The position numbers and the translations under genes are program-made. From NCBI RefSeq assembly GCF_001280065.1, contig NZ_LGEA01000001.1, positions 400,274 through 464,273 on the forward strand: 64,000 nucleotides of DNA. Reading direction: 5' to 3'. This DNA is from Streptomyces sp. NRRL B-1140. Lineage in GTDB: Bacteria > Actinomycetota > Actinomycetes > Streptomycetales > Streptomycetaceae. A model generated the notes under the pieces. The model saw only the letters and a list, made by a program, of their open reading frames with translations, was not told where the DNA came from and did no database searches. Below are positions 43,732 through 53,060 of the stretch, in pieces. Positions within the stretch are counted from its first letter, which is position 1. Each line of letters begins with the position of its first letter.

Positions 43732-44470
43732 CAGGCCGCCACTGCGGAGCACAGAGGCGCGCGGAGTACGAGCGGCGCCGCAGCCACGGCCTGCTCCAAC
43801 CGGCGCGTGGGGCGCAGGGACTCCACACCGGTGACGATCCAGCTCATGCGGCGCTCCGGGCGGATTCTCGGAAGTGCGGGGATAGAAAAAGTCCGCAGCC
43901 CCTTCCGCTGATTTCTGTCTCTTTTCCCCGGAGTCTCATGCCGTCCAGACACTGTCGTCCTGCCCCTCCATTTTTCCTGGTTCACAGATTCATTGGGCTT
44001 CCGTCTCGCGGCGACTCCAGACGACCCCGCAGCCACTTATCCGCAATGCCTTGAAAGAAAATTATCACGCCGCACTAAAAGCTGTGATAAGCCTTCCTAT
44101 GACTCACGCTTTTGCGACCGGCCGTGCAGCGCTTTGAGCGCCTTCCACGGCCGGGACGAGCCGCCTACCAGGCATGGCGTCGTCCGCCACGGCCTGCGTC
44201 GGAGCCTTGCCGCAGCGGCCTTTGAAGCCCGGACGACGGCAAGGCGGGAAGGCCTCGAAAGACCGGACTAATGGCAGACTACGCCTCTCACTAAAGCCGA
44301 CCAAGAAGGCCGATAAAGCCAAGCCCGGGCGCCTTGAAACAGTCCCGAATCATTGGTCATAGTGGTCGCCCGGCGTGGGAGCGTGTCGTCGCGACTCATC
44401 AGCCACGTGCTGTACCGGGCGCGCGATCGCCGGCGCACGAGAGACAACCGATAGAGATACGTGGGTGAAT
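43732..44470. other. Divergent promoter region between blocks B and C, no gene seen
   Basis: About 740 bases between the start of the leftward ten-gene operon and the rightward membrane acyltransferase operon. Much of 43870-44110 is more AT-rich than its surroundings, as expected of promoters. A possible repeat pair (ACTAAAAGCTG at 44074, TGATAAGCC at 44085) and the clear box at 44290-44322 lie here. No coding sequence is supported. Confidence 0.5.
44290..44322 (+). promoter_or_regulatory. SARP-type repeat box upstream of block C
   Basis: ACTAAAGCCGA (44290-44300) and GATAAAGCCAA (44312-44322) repeat TAAAGCC exactly 22 bases apart, with a degenerate unit CCAAGAAGGCC between them, giving three 11-base turns. 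It lies about 150 bases before the ATG at 44471. Confidence 0.6.
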
Positions 44471-45730
44471 ATGCTGACCTCTGCAGAGGCGACGGCCGAA
44501 TCGCGTCCTGCCCGGCGACCGCACGCACCGCCGCTGCTGGACTCATTGACCGGGCTGCGTGGCCTGGCCGCGATCCTGGTGTTCGGCTTTCACTTCACGA
44601 CCTTCCAGTTCGTCTTCGGCCCGACGGGCGGCCTGGAGTTCGCCCCGCTGACGCGCCCCCGCTTCCTCACCATGAGCGGGAACTTCGCGGTGGGCAGCTT
44701 CTTCATCCTCAGCGGCTTCGTCCTGGCCCTCACCACACGTGAGGGGACGAGCCTCGCCAACTTCTGCGCCAAGCGCGTCGGGAAGCTGTATCCGGTCTAC
44801 TTCGTTACGACCGCGCTGGCCATCGGTGCCATCGTGGTGCTCGGGATGCCGATCACCGCGGAAAACATCATCCTGCACCTGACACTGCTGCAGTCGTGGG
44901 TCCCCTTCCAGGAGATCTACACCGGCGTCAACCCGGTCACCTGGTCGCTGAGCACCGAAGCCTTCTTCTATCTCCTGTTCCCGCTCGCGCTGTTCGTCGT
45001 GCAGCGTCTGACCTCGCGGGCCCTGTACTGGGTCCTCGGTGCCGCCGTCTTCCTCGAGTTCGCGCTGCCGCTGTACGTGATGCACTACTTCACGGTGAAG
45101 ACGTCGGGCGGCCACCTGGAGTACTTCAGCACCGGGTCCCAGGGCGGCGACCTGGTCTACTGGCTCACCCTGCCCTTCCCGCCCTACCGCTTCCTCGAGT
45201 TCCTCGTCGGGATGGTGTGCTGCATCCTCCTCAACCGGGGCGTGCTTCCGACCATCCGGCAGAGATGGGCGTGGGCCTGGTGCGCCGTCGCCTATGTGAT
45301 CGGTACGTACAGTGATGGTCCGCTCCAGCGGACGGCGGTGGGCTTCGTCGCGCTGCCCTTCCTGGTGGTCGCCCTGGCGCAGGCCGATCTCGCGGGCCGC
45401 TGGTCGCTGCTGCGCGGCAAGGTCTTCGTGGGGCTGGGGAAGCTGTCCTACGGCATGTACGCGATCCAGCTCCTGGTGGTCCTGCCGTCCGAGCCGTTCG
45501 TCATGCGCTGGTTGTCGTCCCTGTTCGGGGTCCCGACGTCCTCGCTCGGCGAGCCGGCGTGGAAGGTGCTGATCATGATCGCCTACTTCGGTCTCGTGAT
45601 TCTCCTGTCGGTGCCGATCTACCGGTACATCGAGGTTCCGGCTTACGACTTCGCCAAGCGGCTGTATCGGTCCCGGAAGGGTTCGCCGATGTTCGCCGCA
45701 CCGGAGTCCGCGGGAAAGCCGAGCCTGTGA
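44471..45730 (+). CDS. Acyltransferase-3 family membrane protein (OafA-like)
   Basis: 419 residues from ATG 44471 (GTG 44465 is close by). It opens with the family hallmark LDSLTGLRGLAAILVFGFH, has a FFILSGFVLA segment and around ten hydrophobic helices. Members transfer acetyl or longer acyl groups to sugars, lipids or macrolides across or within the membrane. First gene of block C, translationally coupled to an FMO-like gene (GTGA). Likely acylates an intermediate or the finished product. Confidence 0.88.
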   Translation: MLTSAEATAESRPARRPHAPPLLDSLTGLRGLAAILVFGFHFTTFQFVFGPTGGLEFAPLTRPRFLTMSGNFAVGSFFILSGFVLALTTREGTSLANFCAKRVGKLYPVYFVTTALAIGAIVVLGMPITAENIILHLTLLQSWVPFQEIYTGVNPVTWSLSTEAFFYLLFPLALFVVQRLTSRALYWVLGAAVFLEFALPLYVMHYFTVKTSGGHLEYFSTGSQGGDLVYWLTLPFPPYRFLEFLVGMVCCILLNRGVLPTIRQRWAWAWCAVAYVIGTYSDGPLQRTAVGFVALPFLVVALAQADLAGRWSLLRGKVFVGLGKLSYGMYAIQLLVVLPSEPFVMRWLSSLFGVPTSSLGEPAWKVLIMIAYFGLVILLSVPIYRYIEVPAYDFAKRLYRSRKGSPMFAAPESAGKPSL

Positions 45731-46968
45731 AGGTCTGCGTGATCGGCTCCGGGATCTTCGGCATCGCGGCCGTCCGGGAAATCTCACGGCACCTTCCGGA
45801 GTGGTCCGTGCACTGGGTGTCGGAGGACCCCGAGGCCGGCGGCCTGTGGAACACCACCTCCAAGCGGAGCCGTGTGTACGACGCGCTGTTCCTCAACACC
45901 TCACGGCAGCGCAGCGCCTTCACCGACACGGCGATCCCGGCCGAGCCGTCGGTGCACTTCGTCCACCACTCGCTCTACTCGGCCTACCTCGCCCAAGTGG
46001 CCGCCGAGTGTCAGGGCACGCAGCGCCACTGGGAGTGCCGAGTCGACTCGGTGTCCGCCCAGGAGGGCGGTGGCTGGCTCGTGCGGTGGCATGACCTTGC
46101 CGGAGCCGAGGCGGAGGAGGAGTTCGACGCCGTCGTCGACGCCACCGGCCACAACGTCGACGCCGTGTGGCCCGACGTGCCGCGTGCGGCCGAACCGACG
46201 TACGCGCTCAGCCATTCCGCCGAGTACAAGAACGCCGAGCCGTACCGCGGGAAGAGAGTCCTCGTCATCGGCAACGGCGCCTCGGCCGTGGACATCGCGT
46301 GCGAGCTCATCGCCGCCGCATCGCGGGTGGAGATCAGCATCAGGACCCCGAAGTGGTACCTGCCCAAGGTGCTGCTGGGCAAGCCGATCGACCACTCGGG
46401 TGGCGGGTTGAGCCACGCCCCGCTGCTGGGCCGCGTGATCGCCAGAGTGGGGGAGTCGGTCGTCCGCCGCGTGGTGGGCTCCTACGAGTCCTTCGGACTG
46501 GAGGCCCCGAAGAGCCCGCTCGCCGTTTCGACGCCGGTGTTGAGCGACCACTTTCTCCCCCATATCAGCCACGGCCGTCTGCACACGCGCGCCGGGGTCG
46601 TTGCCCTCGAACAGGACTCCGTCCGCTTCGCCGACGGCACCGAAGGCACGTTTGACGCGGTTATCGCGGCGACGGGGTTCCAGGACGCCTCCCCGCACCT
46701 GCCCGCCGGTGTGCGCGACACGCTCAGTCGGCGCCGGCTCGGCTTGTCCCTGGAGGCACCAGGGTCGCCGGGGTTGTACCTGCTCAACCGCTTCCGCTGC
46801 GGTGACTCGGCGGTCGCGTGCGCCGAAGTCCAGGCCGCAGCAGTCGTGCGCAGCCTGCCGAGGTCACGCTCCCGTTCCGCCGCGCCTCCGGATCTCGCGG
46901 GACCGGAGGTCGCCGGACGCCGGATCACCGCCCGCACTCTACGGAAAGTCTACGAGGCATACCGATGA
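45727..46968 (+). CDS. Flavin monooxygenase-like FAD/NAD(P) enzyme
   Basis: 413 residues from the GTG overlapping the acyltransferase stop. Two dinucleotide motifs, GSGIFG near 8-13 and GNGASA in the middle, and the segment SHSAEYKN...GKRVLVIGNG resemble FMO/Baeyer-Villiger/N-hydroxylating monooxygenases; ATGF occurs later as in the family. The exact FMO fingerprint FxGxxxH is incomplete (ALSHS). A nitrogen- or carbon-oxidising role on a pathway intermediate is likely; amine oxidation of aminoethylphosphonate is one possibility among several. Confidence 0.8.
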   Translation: MKVCVIGSGIFGIAAVREISRHLPEWSVHWVSEDPEAGGLWNTTSKRSRVYDALFLNTSRQRSAFTDTAIPAEPSVHFVHHSLYSAYLAQVAAECQGTQRHWECRVDSVSAQEGGGWLVRWHDLAGAEAEEEFDAVVDATGHNVDAVWPDVPRAAEPTYALSHSAEYKNAEPYRGKRVLVIGNGASAVDIACELIAAASRVEISIRTPKWYLPKVLLGKPIDHSGGGLSHAPLLGRVIARVGESVVRRVVGSYESFGLEAPKSPLAVSTPVLSDHFLPHISHGRLHTRAGVVALEQDSVRFADGTEGTFDAVIAATGFQDASPHLPAGVRDTLSRRRLGLSLEAPGSPGLYLLNRFRCGDSAVACAEVQAAAVVRSLPRSRSRSAAPPDLAGPEVAGRRITARTLRKVYEAYR

Positions 46969-47945
46969 AGACAAGGCCGGGGAAACTGGGTGGCGTCGGG
47001 CTGGGCTGGTACGTGCCCGATCGGCGCATCGACAATGAGACGGTCTCACGATGGTGCGACGTGACCCCGGAGTGGATCACCGGGCGCACCGGGGTGGAGG
47101 AGCGCCGGTACGCCGACGTTGGAGAGCCGACCTCCACGATGGCGGCCCGGGCTCTCGCCATGGCCCTGGAGGACGCCGGACTTCACGGCAGCGACCTGGC
47201 CGCCGTCATCGTCTGCACCTCGACCCCAGACCAGCCGCAGCCGCCCACAGCGGCGTTCGTCCTCGCCGAACTCAAGCTGTCGGACATACCGGCCTTCGAC
47301 GTCAACGGGGTGTGCGCCGGGTTCCTCTACGGCCTGGGCGCTGCCGACGGATGGCGCAGGCGCGGACCGGTGGCCCTCATCGGCGCCGACAAGTACTCGA
47401 CCATCCTCAACCCGCGGGATCGCAGGACCGTGAGCCTCTTCGGCGACGGGGCGGGCGCGGTCATCCTCGACGCCCTGCCCGCCGACTCCGAGGGGGTCAG
47501 CGTGGTGGCGAGGTGTCAGGCCGAGCACGTGAACCTGGTGCGCGTACGCGGCGGCGGCAGCAACCTGCCGCTCCGGCACACGCACGACCCCCTGGCGGAC
47601 CGGTTCGAGATGGACGGGCGGGGGGTCGTTGCCTGGGCGGAGTCCGCACTCCCACCGGTGGCGGCCCAGGCGTGCGACGAGGCCGGCGTGGCGCTGGCGG
47701 ACATAGACCGGTTCGTATTTCACCAAGGCAGCGGCCGGATGGTGGAGTTCTGCGCCAAGTGGCTCGATGTGCCCATGGACAAGGTCGCGGTGACGGCGGA
47801 CCGGTTCGGCAACACCGGTGCCGCCACGATCCCCTTGACGCTCGCCATCGAAGCCGGAGCGGGACGCATCACGAGGGGCGACCGCGTGATGATCGCCGGA
47901 CTCGGCGGGGGGACCGCGGCCTGCGCCACGGTGGTCACGTGGTGA
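46965..47945 (+). CDS. KASIII-type ketosynthase, block C
   Basis: 326 residues, ATGA overlap with the preceding gene. Cys117 in NGVCAGF, His in FHQGSGRM and Asn in FGNTGAA make a complete triad, though the His motif reads HQGSG instead of HQAN. The third KASIII of the locus, away from the CoA-starter cassette. Could start the second (block D) type II system or transfer an acyl group to a non-carrier acceptor, as some KASIII relatives do. Confidence 0.9.
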   Translation: MKTRPGKLGGVGLGWYVPDRRIDNETVSRWCDVTPEWITGRTGVEERRYADVGEPTSTMAARALAMALEDAGLHGSDLAAVIVCTSTPDQPQPPTAAFVLAELKLSDIPAFDVNGVCAGFLYGLGAADGWRRRGPVALIGADKYSTILNPRDRRTVSLFGDGAGAVILDALPADSEGVSVVARCQAEHVNLVRVRGGGSNLPLRHTHDPLADRFEMDGRGVVAWAESALPPVAAQACDEAGVALADIDRFVFHQGSGRMVEFCAKWLDVPMDKVAVTADRFGNTGAATIPLTLAIEAGAGRITRGDRVMIAGLGGGTAACATVVTW

Positions 47946-48045
47946 ACCGGCAGGTATCTACGGAAAGCACGGCTGCCGCGGCCGTCGGCCCGCGTCACCG
48001 CGTGTGCCGTCCCCTCGGCGGCGGCCAGAACTCAAGGTGAGGCTA

Positions 48046-49278
48046 ATGACGATCGACATGGGCGCCGGCCCGACCGACCTTCCGCGACTGCCGCAGGGAG
48101 CGCCCTCAGGGTGTCCCTACGCCCCGCCGGAGTCGGTGGCGTCGCTTCGGGAAACCGCTCCGCTGACGCGGGTGGTGCTCCCCGACGGTGAGCCGGCCTG
48201 GCTCGCTACGAGCTACGAACTCGTACGGGAGGTCCTCACCCACCCGGGATTCAGCGCCAACCCGAAAGCTGATGGCTTTCCGCGGTGGAACCTGCCGGGA
48301 GGCACCGACCTGCCGATGAGCATGACGCACGCCGATCCACCGGTGCACACCCGGCTGCGCGCGCCGGTCTCGGGCGAGTTCACCCCCCGGCGCATCCGCC
48401 GGCTCCGCCCTGACATCGAGCGCATCACCCTTGAGCGTTGTGCCGCCATCGAGGCGCTGCCCCAACCCGTCGACCTTGTCACCGAGTTCGCCACCCCCAT
48501 CCCGGCTCTGGCGATCAGTCTGCTGCTCGGCGTGCCCGCCGACGACCTGGCCGACTTCGAGCGGAACATCCGCCTCGTTCTCGCCCACGACGACCTGGAG
48601 TCGAGCGAGCGCGACCAGGCCAAGCTCGAACTGCTGTCCGCCGTGACAAAGCTGATCGCGGACAAGCGCGCCCAGGCGGACGACAACCTGCTGAGCAAAC
48701 TGATCACCGAGAACCCGGACATGAGCGACATGGAGTTGGTGTCGTTCGTGGCACTGCTGCTGTTCGCCGGGTTCTCCACCACCGCGCACATGATCGAGCT
48801 CAGCGCTCTGACGCTGATCCAGCGCCCGGACCTCGCGGAGCGGGCGCGCAACGACCTGTCCGTCATCCCGGCTCTGGTGGATGAGTTGCTGCGCTACCAC
48901 TCGATCGCCCGGGACTCGCCGAGGAGGGCGGCGCTCGAGGACATCGAACTGGGCGGGGTCACGATCCGGGCGGGCGAGGGCGTCATCGCCTCGGTCCAGG
49001 CAGCCAACTGGGACGGGACCGCGTTCGCCGATCCGGACACCATCGACCTCGACCGGCCCCGGACGCCGCGGCACCTCGCCTTCGGCCACGGGATCCACGT
49101 GTGCCTGGGGGCGACCCTCGCCAAGCTCGAGCTCGAAGTGGTCCTGGAGGAACTCGTCACGCGCTACCCGAACATGAAGCTGGCCATCCCGGAAGAGGAG
49201 ATCCGGTTCCGGACCACGACCCATCTCCATGGCTGCTATTCGCTGCCCGTGGACCTCGGGCTGGAGGCCGGTGCGTGA
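48046..49278 (+). CDS. Cytochrome P450 with Ser in the I-helix acid position
   Basis: 410 residues from ATG 48046 behind AAGGTGAGG. Heme-binding FGHGIHVCLG with Cys353 and the ELLRY segment for ExxR are normal. The I-helix motif reads AGFSTT (Ser244) where most P450s have an acid (AGxE/DTT), which usually affects proton delivery for O2 activation. It may therefore do unusual chemistry or use an alternative proton path. Coupled to the aldo-keto reductase (GTGA). Confidence 0.92.
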   Translation: MTIDMGAGPTDLPRLPQGAPSGCPYAPPESVASLRETAPLTRVVLPDGEPAWLATSYELVREVLTHPGFSANPKADGFPRWNLPGGTDLPMSMTHADPPVHTRLRAPVSGEFTPRRIRRLRPDIERITLERCAAIEALPQPVDLVTEFATPIPALAISLLLGVPADDLADFERNIRLVLAHDDLESSERDQAKLELLSAVTKLIADKRAQADDNLLSKLITENPDMSDMELVSFVALLLFAGFSTTAHMIELSALTLIQRPDLAERARNDLSVIPALVDELLRYHSIARDSPRRAALEDIELGGVTIRAGEGVIASVQAANWDGTAFADPDTIDLDRPRTPRHLAFGHGIHVCLGATLAKLELEVVLEELVTRYPNMKLAIPEEEIRFRTTTHLHGCYSLPVDLGLEAGA

Positions 49279-50102
49279 AGCCCACCGTGACCCTCAACCA
49301 GGGTCTGGACGTTCCCCGACTCGGTCTGGGCATGTGGCAGATCCCGGACGGTGACGCCGAGTCCGTCGTGGGCACCGCGCTGGAGGCCGGGTATCGCGGC
49401 ATCGACACCGCTACCAGCTATCGCAACGAACGCGGCGTCGGCGCCGCCGTGGCCGCGTCCGGCATTGCGCGCGACGAGATCGTCGTCACGACCAAGCTCT
49501 GGAACAGCGACCACGGCACCGACGAGGCGCTGCGGGCCTTCGATGCCAGCCTCGAACGGCTTGGCATGGACCGGGTCGACATCTACCTCATCCACTGGCC
49601 GCTTCCGCTGCGGGACCGGTACCTGGAGACCTGGCGTGTCCTGGAGAAGCTCCACGCCGAGGGACGGATACGCGCGATCGGCGTCTCCAACTTCACGGCC
49701 GGCCAGCTCCGCCGGCTCATGGACTGCTGCGACATCATCCCCGCCGTCAACCAGGTCGAGCTGCACCCCGGCTTCCAGCAGGCGCAGCTGCGTGAGTTCC
49801 ACGCCGCGCACGGCATCGCCACACAGGCCTGGAGCCCGCTCGGTTCAGGGCAGGGCCTGCTCGACCTGCCGGTACTGGGCGAGATCGGCCGGGCACACGG
49901 GCGCTCGCCGGCACAGGTGGTGATCCGCTGGCATCTGCAACTCGGCAACCTCGTGATCCCCAGATCCTCCGCGGCCACCAGGATCAAGGAGAACTTCGAC
50001 GTCTTCGACTTTTCCCTGGATGAACACGAGATGGCCAGAATCACCTCGCTCGACACCGGTCAGCGGCGAGGACCCGATCCCGACACCTTCGACTACGGGT
50101 AG
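49275..50102 (+). CDS. Aldo-keto reductase
   Basis: 275 residues. The AKR tetrad is visible: Asp and Tyr in GIDTATSYRNE, Lys in VTTKLWN and His in LIHWPLP; the SNF and PRSS stretches bind NADPH. It reduces an aldehyde or ketone, substrate unknown. The last tightly coupled gene of block C, followed by a hairpin. Reduction of phosphonoacetaldehyde or of a polyketide carbonyl are both open. Confidence 0.92.
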   Translation: MKPTVTLNQGLDVPRLGLGMWQIPDGDAESVVGTALEAGYRGIDTATSYRNERGVGAAVAASGIARDEIVVTTKLWNSDHGTDEALRAFDASLERLGMDRVDIYLIHWPLPLRDRYLETWRVLEKLHAEGRIRAIGVSNFTAGQLRRLMDCCDIIPAVNQVELHPGFQQAQLREFHAAHGIATQAWSPLGSGQGLLDLPVLGEIGRAHGRSPAQVVIRWHLQLGNLVIPRSSAATRIKENFDVFDFSLDEHEMARITSLDTGQRRGPDPDTFDYG

Positions 50103-50154
50103 AGTCCGCCGTTCGGCGGTGGACGAAGGGTAAGTGCGCTGTCACGGCGCGCAA

Positions 50155-50194
50155 GCGGCGGCTCACGGCGGTGGTACCGGCTGTGAGCCGCCGC
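50155..50194. terminator. Hairpin after aldo-keto reductase
   Basis: A 12-bp perfect stem (50155-50166 with 50183-50194) with a 16-base loop, 52 bases after the aldo-keto reductase stop and 46 before the next start. May end block C or attenuate read-through into the PlsC gene. Confidence 0.5.
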
Positions 50195-50240
50195 GGAGCG
50201 AGTGCCGCGCAGATCAGACGAGTCATAGAGGAACAAGGCG

Positions 50241-50912
50241 ATGATTTATGAGCACCTGAAGCGGCTGACCGGACCGGTACTGCGTACCGCCGTACGACTC
50301 GAAGCCGTGGGCCTGGAGAACATGCCGCGGTCGAACGGCGTCATACTCGCGTCCAACCACCTGTCCATCGTCGACTCCACATTCCTGCCGCTGGTGCTGG
50401 ACCGGCAGGTGACCTTCATGGCGAAGTCGGAGTACTTTGCGGGAGGCCCCTGGCCGATGCGGATCGTCTCGTCCTTCATGCAGGGCAGCGGGCAGGTTCC
50501 GGTCGACCGCGAGAACCAACGGGCGGCCGTGGCCTCGCTTGACGCGTGTCTTCGGGTGGTGAAGGACGGCGGCGTCTTCTGCATCTACCCCGAGGGCACA
50601 CGCTCCCCGGACGGCCGGCTCTACCGGGCCAAGACAGGCGTGGCATGGCTGGCTCTCACATCCGGCGCGCCCGTGGTGCCGGTGGCCATGAGCGGCACCG
50701 ACCGCGTCCTGCCGCCCGGGCGCGCACTTCCCCGTCCGGCCAAGGTCAAGGTCACCTTCGGCAAGCCCGTCGACCTGTCCGCGTACGAGGGTTCCGCCGG
50801 TGACGCCCGTGCCCGCAGGGCCGTCTCCGACCTGATCACCCAGCGCATCGCAGAGGTCTCCGGCCAGGAGTACGTGCCCGTCTACGCGGCGAAGGCGAAG
50901 GAGCAGGGCTGA
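50241..50912 (+). CDS. PlsC-type acyltransferase, copy 2
   Basis: 223 residues with HX4D in NHLSIVD and YPEGTRSPDG. Closest in pattern to the third copy at 54235-54924 (same PEGTRSPDG...YRAKTG/YRGRAG region), less to the first. It should acylate a glycerol-phosphate-like hydroxyl using ACP- or CoA-bound chains made here. GAGGAAC before ATG 50241 acts as the ribosome site. Confidence 0.9.
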   Translation: MIYEHLKRLTGPVLRTAVRLEAVGLENMPRSNGVILASNHLSIVDSTFLPLVLDRQVTFMAKSEYFAGGPWPMRIVSSFMQGSGQVPVDRENQRAAVASLDACLRVVKDGGVFCIYPEGTRSPDGRLYRAKTGVAWLALTSGAPVVPVAMSGTDRVLPPGRALPRPAKVKVTFGKPVDLSAYEGSAGDARARRAVSDLITQRIAEVSGQEYVPVYAAKAKEQG

Positions 50913-50916
50913 CCCA

Positions 50917-50963
50917 TATGGCAAAGGGCCCGCGTGCCGTGAGGCCGCGGGCCCTTTGCCATA
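50917..50963. terminator. Strong bidirectional terminator
   Basis: An 18-bp perfect stem (50917-50934 with 50946-50963) with an 11-base loop sits directly between the convergent PlsC and ketoreductase genes, three bases from the latter's stop. Confidence 0.85.
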
Positions 50964-50965
50964 CG

Positions 50966-51712
50966 TCAGTCGGGGATTCCGCCGTCGACGTGCAGTACGT
51001 GCCCGGTGATGTACGAGGAGCGGGGCGACGCCAGGAACGCCACGGCCTCCGCCACCTCCTGCGCGGTCCCCAGTCTCCCGACCGGGATCTTCTTCACCGT
51101 GCTGTCGCGAACCGCCTCGCTCACCGAGTCGGTCATGTCCGTCGCGATGAATCCGGGCGCCACGACATTGGCGCGCACGCCGAACCGGCCCACCTCCTTG
51201 GCCAGCGACTTGGTGAACCCGATGATCCCGGCCTTTGACGCGGCGTAGTTCGTCTGCGCCGCATTGCCGTACACGCCCGTCACCGAGGAGATGGTGACGA
51301 TGCTGCCGGTACCCCGCTTCATGAACTCGAAGATCGCCGCGCGGCACACGTTGTAGGTACCCGTCAGGTTCGTCTGGATGACGGTGTGCCAGTCGTCCGC
51401 CTCCATCCTCAGCAGCGGAGCGTCACGGATGACCCCGGCGTTGGAAACCAGGACGTCGATCGGCCCCAGGGTTTCCTCGGTCTGCCTCAGGTACGCGCGT
51501 ACCGCCGCCCCGTCGGCCACGTCGACCCGGGCGGCCGACACCCGGACACCGTGCTCCTTGGCAAGGCTCTCCATCTCCGCGGCCGCGTTCGACGCCGTCT
51601 GGAAGCAGTAGCTGACGTGGTAGCCGTCGGCCAGCAGCCGTTCCACCACGGCCCGTCCGATGCCTCGGGACCCGCCGGTGACGACGGCGACACGGGTGGT
51701 GTCCTCAGCCAT
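50966..51712 (-). CDS. FabG-type 3-oxoacyl-ACP reductase
   Basis: 248 residues, cofactor motif GGSRGIG and catalytic YAASK (YxxxK) with upstream SS, as in FabG. It is the only discrete ketoreductase in the locus and would serve the block D ketosynthase pair and possibly block B. Last gene of the six-gene block D operon, three bases after the ACP. Confidence 0.92.
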   Translation of the reverse strand: MAEDTTRVAVVTGGSRGIGRAVVERLLADGYHVSYCFQTASNAAAEMESLAKEHGVRVSAARVDVADGAAVRAYLRQTEETLGPIDVLVSNAGVIRDAPLLRMEADDWHTVIQTNLTGTYNVCRAAIFEFMKRGTGSIVTISSVTGVYGNAAQTNYAASKAGIIGFTKSLAKEVGRFGVRANVVAPGFIATDMTDSVSEAVRDSTVKKIPVGRLGTAQEVAEAVAFLASPRSSYITGHVLHVDGGIPD

Positions 51713-51715
51713 GGC

Positions 51716-51973
51716 TCAAGCGCTTTCGAGCTTGGCCGCGAGCAGGCTGTAGGTGCTCCGCAGGGAGCGGACCTCCTTCATGTGCTCCTCCCCGATCTTG
51801 ACCTGGTACTTGCGCTCCAGGGAGACCAGGATCTCCAGTGCCAGCAGGGAGTCCATGTCCAGCTCTTCGACGAAGTCGGCGTCGTCGGTCACCTCGGCGG
51901 TGTCGATATCGAGGATGTTCGCGATCGTCTCGCGGAGGTCCTCGATGTCCAGTGCGAGGGATTGCTGCACCAT
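51716..51973 (-). CDS. Acyl carrier protein, block D
   Basis: 85 residues from ATG 51973, which has GAAAGAGAG six bases upstream; an ATG at 51991 lacks a ribosome site. Phosphopantetheine site ELDMDSLLALE with Ser42. It should carry chains for the block D KSalpha/CLF-like pair and FabG. Confidence 0.92.
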   Translation of the reverse strand: MVQQSLALDIEDLRETIANILDIDTAEVTDDADFVEELDMDSLLALEILVSLERKYQVKIGEEHMKEVRSLRSTYSLLAAKLESA

Positions 51974-52076
51974 GTCGTCTCTCTTTCTCATATCGTGTGC
52001 TGCGTGATGGGGTGCCGCGGGACGGTATGTTCGGGCGGTCCGCCCTGCGGCGCTAAGGGCGGTACGCCCTCAACCT

Positions 52077-53060
52077 TCAGCCGACGTGCGGTAGTTGGCC
52101 GGGCTGCGGCTTGGTGGTCGTCATGGCGATGGCGACGTTGCCTTCCCTGGCCGCTGTGACCACCAGCCGGGCTCGCCCGCAACCGGACCGGACGCCCTCG
52201 GCGAGCAGTGCCACGGCCTGCAGTGACCCGGCGCGCGGTACTTCCGTCGCCGGCGGCACGTCAGGCCCCCTCCGACCGCGGACCGCGTCCGAGACGGCCC
52301 GTGCGACCGGCGATCCGTCCGCCACCAGGCGGACGTCGATCGCGTCGTCCCCGTCGAGCCCCGCCGTGACGGCGTCGAGGGCCGAGACCACGATCCGCTC
52401 CGCCCGCTCGCGGCCTGCGGCCGTCGACAGCGCACGCGGCGGCAGGAACAGCAGGCACGACCGCAACAGCGTCGTCCCCGGTCCGGCCGATGCGCGAGGG
52501 CGCAGTACGAGGACGGCGGCGCCGGTTTCGGGCAGCGCATCCGCGGCATAGGGATCCGGCGCCTCGGTCGCGCCGGCGAGTACGACCTCCGCCCGCCCGC
52601 CCGCCACTTCGTGGGCCGCCAGGTGCAGCGCCTCCACGCCGGCCACTCGTGGTGAGGTGACTGTCAGGTTGAAGCCCTTGAGCAGGTGCTCGGTGGAGAG
52701 CCGGGCGCCGACCAGATTCACCGAGAAGAAGGGCGCCGTCATGGGGCTGATGAAGTCAGCCCCCTCGGTCCGAGTCGTCCGGTCGATGACGGAGTGCAAC
52801 TCCGCCACGGCGCTGTTCGTCCCGACCACGGCGCCGCGCCGCTCCTCGGGGCACCGCTCCAGCAGGCCGTCGCTGCCCGCGACCGCCGCCCTGGCCGCCG
52901 CCAGCAGGTACTGGCATGCCTCGGGCAGGTATTTGTAGCCGCGCGGGCCCAACTGCGATCTGTGGTCGAACCAGGCCTCACCGGGCGCGATGCCGACGGG
53001 CGGCTCGGTGACCCCGACGCCGCTCACCGCCGCCTCGGCGACCTGGGGCCGCGCGATCAC
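52077..53060 (-). CDS. Short CLF-like ketosynthase partner, block D
   Basis: Real start is the GTG at 53060 overlapping the KSalpha stop (GTGA), giving 327 residues; the long upstream extension of the frame is not protein-like. It aligns with KS folds (FFSVNLVGARLSTEHLLKGF, then TVTSPRVAGVEAL), but the nucleophile Cys is Arg138, no HGTGT or GH motif is present, and it is about 70 residues shorter than normal. It is therefore a non-catalytic partner, probably a chain-length-factor-like subunit. Arg in the nucleophile position is shared with the block B CLF-like protein. Confidence 0.85.
   Translation of the reverse strand: MIARPQVAEAAVSGVGVTEPPVGIAPGEAWFDHRSQLGPRGYKYLPEACQYLLAAARAAVAGSDGLLERCPEERRGAVVGTNSAVAELHSVIDRTTRTEGADFISPMTAPFFSVNLVGARLSTEHLLKGFNLTVTSPRVAGVEALHLAAHEVAGGRAEVVLAGATEAPDPYAADALPETGAAVLVLRPRASAGPGTTLLRSCLLFLPPRALSTAAGRERAERIVVSALDAVTAGLDGDDAIDVRLVADGSPVARAVSDAVRGRRGPDVPPATEVPRAGSLQAVALLAEGVRSGCGRARLVVTAAREGNVAIAMTTTKPQPGQLPHVG

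Noticed and set aside
44074..44096. Additional CTAAA-type repeat pair before block B
   Set aside because: Spacing is 11-12 bases and matches are poor compared with the other boxes, so it was not listed as a separate site.
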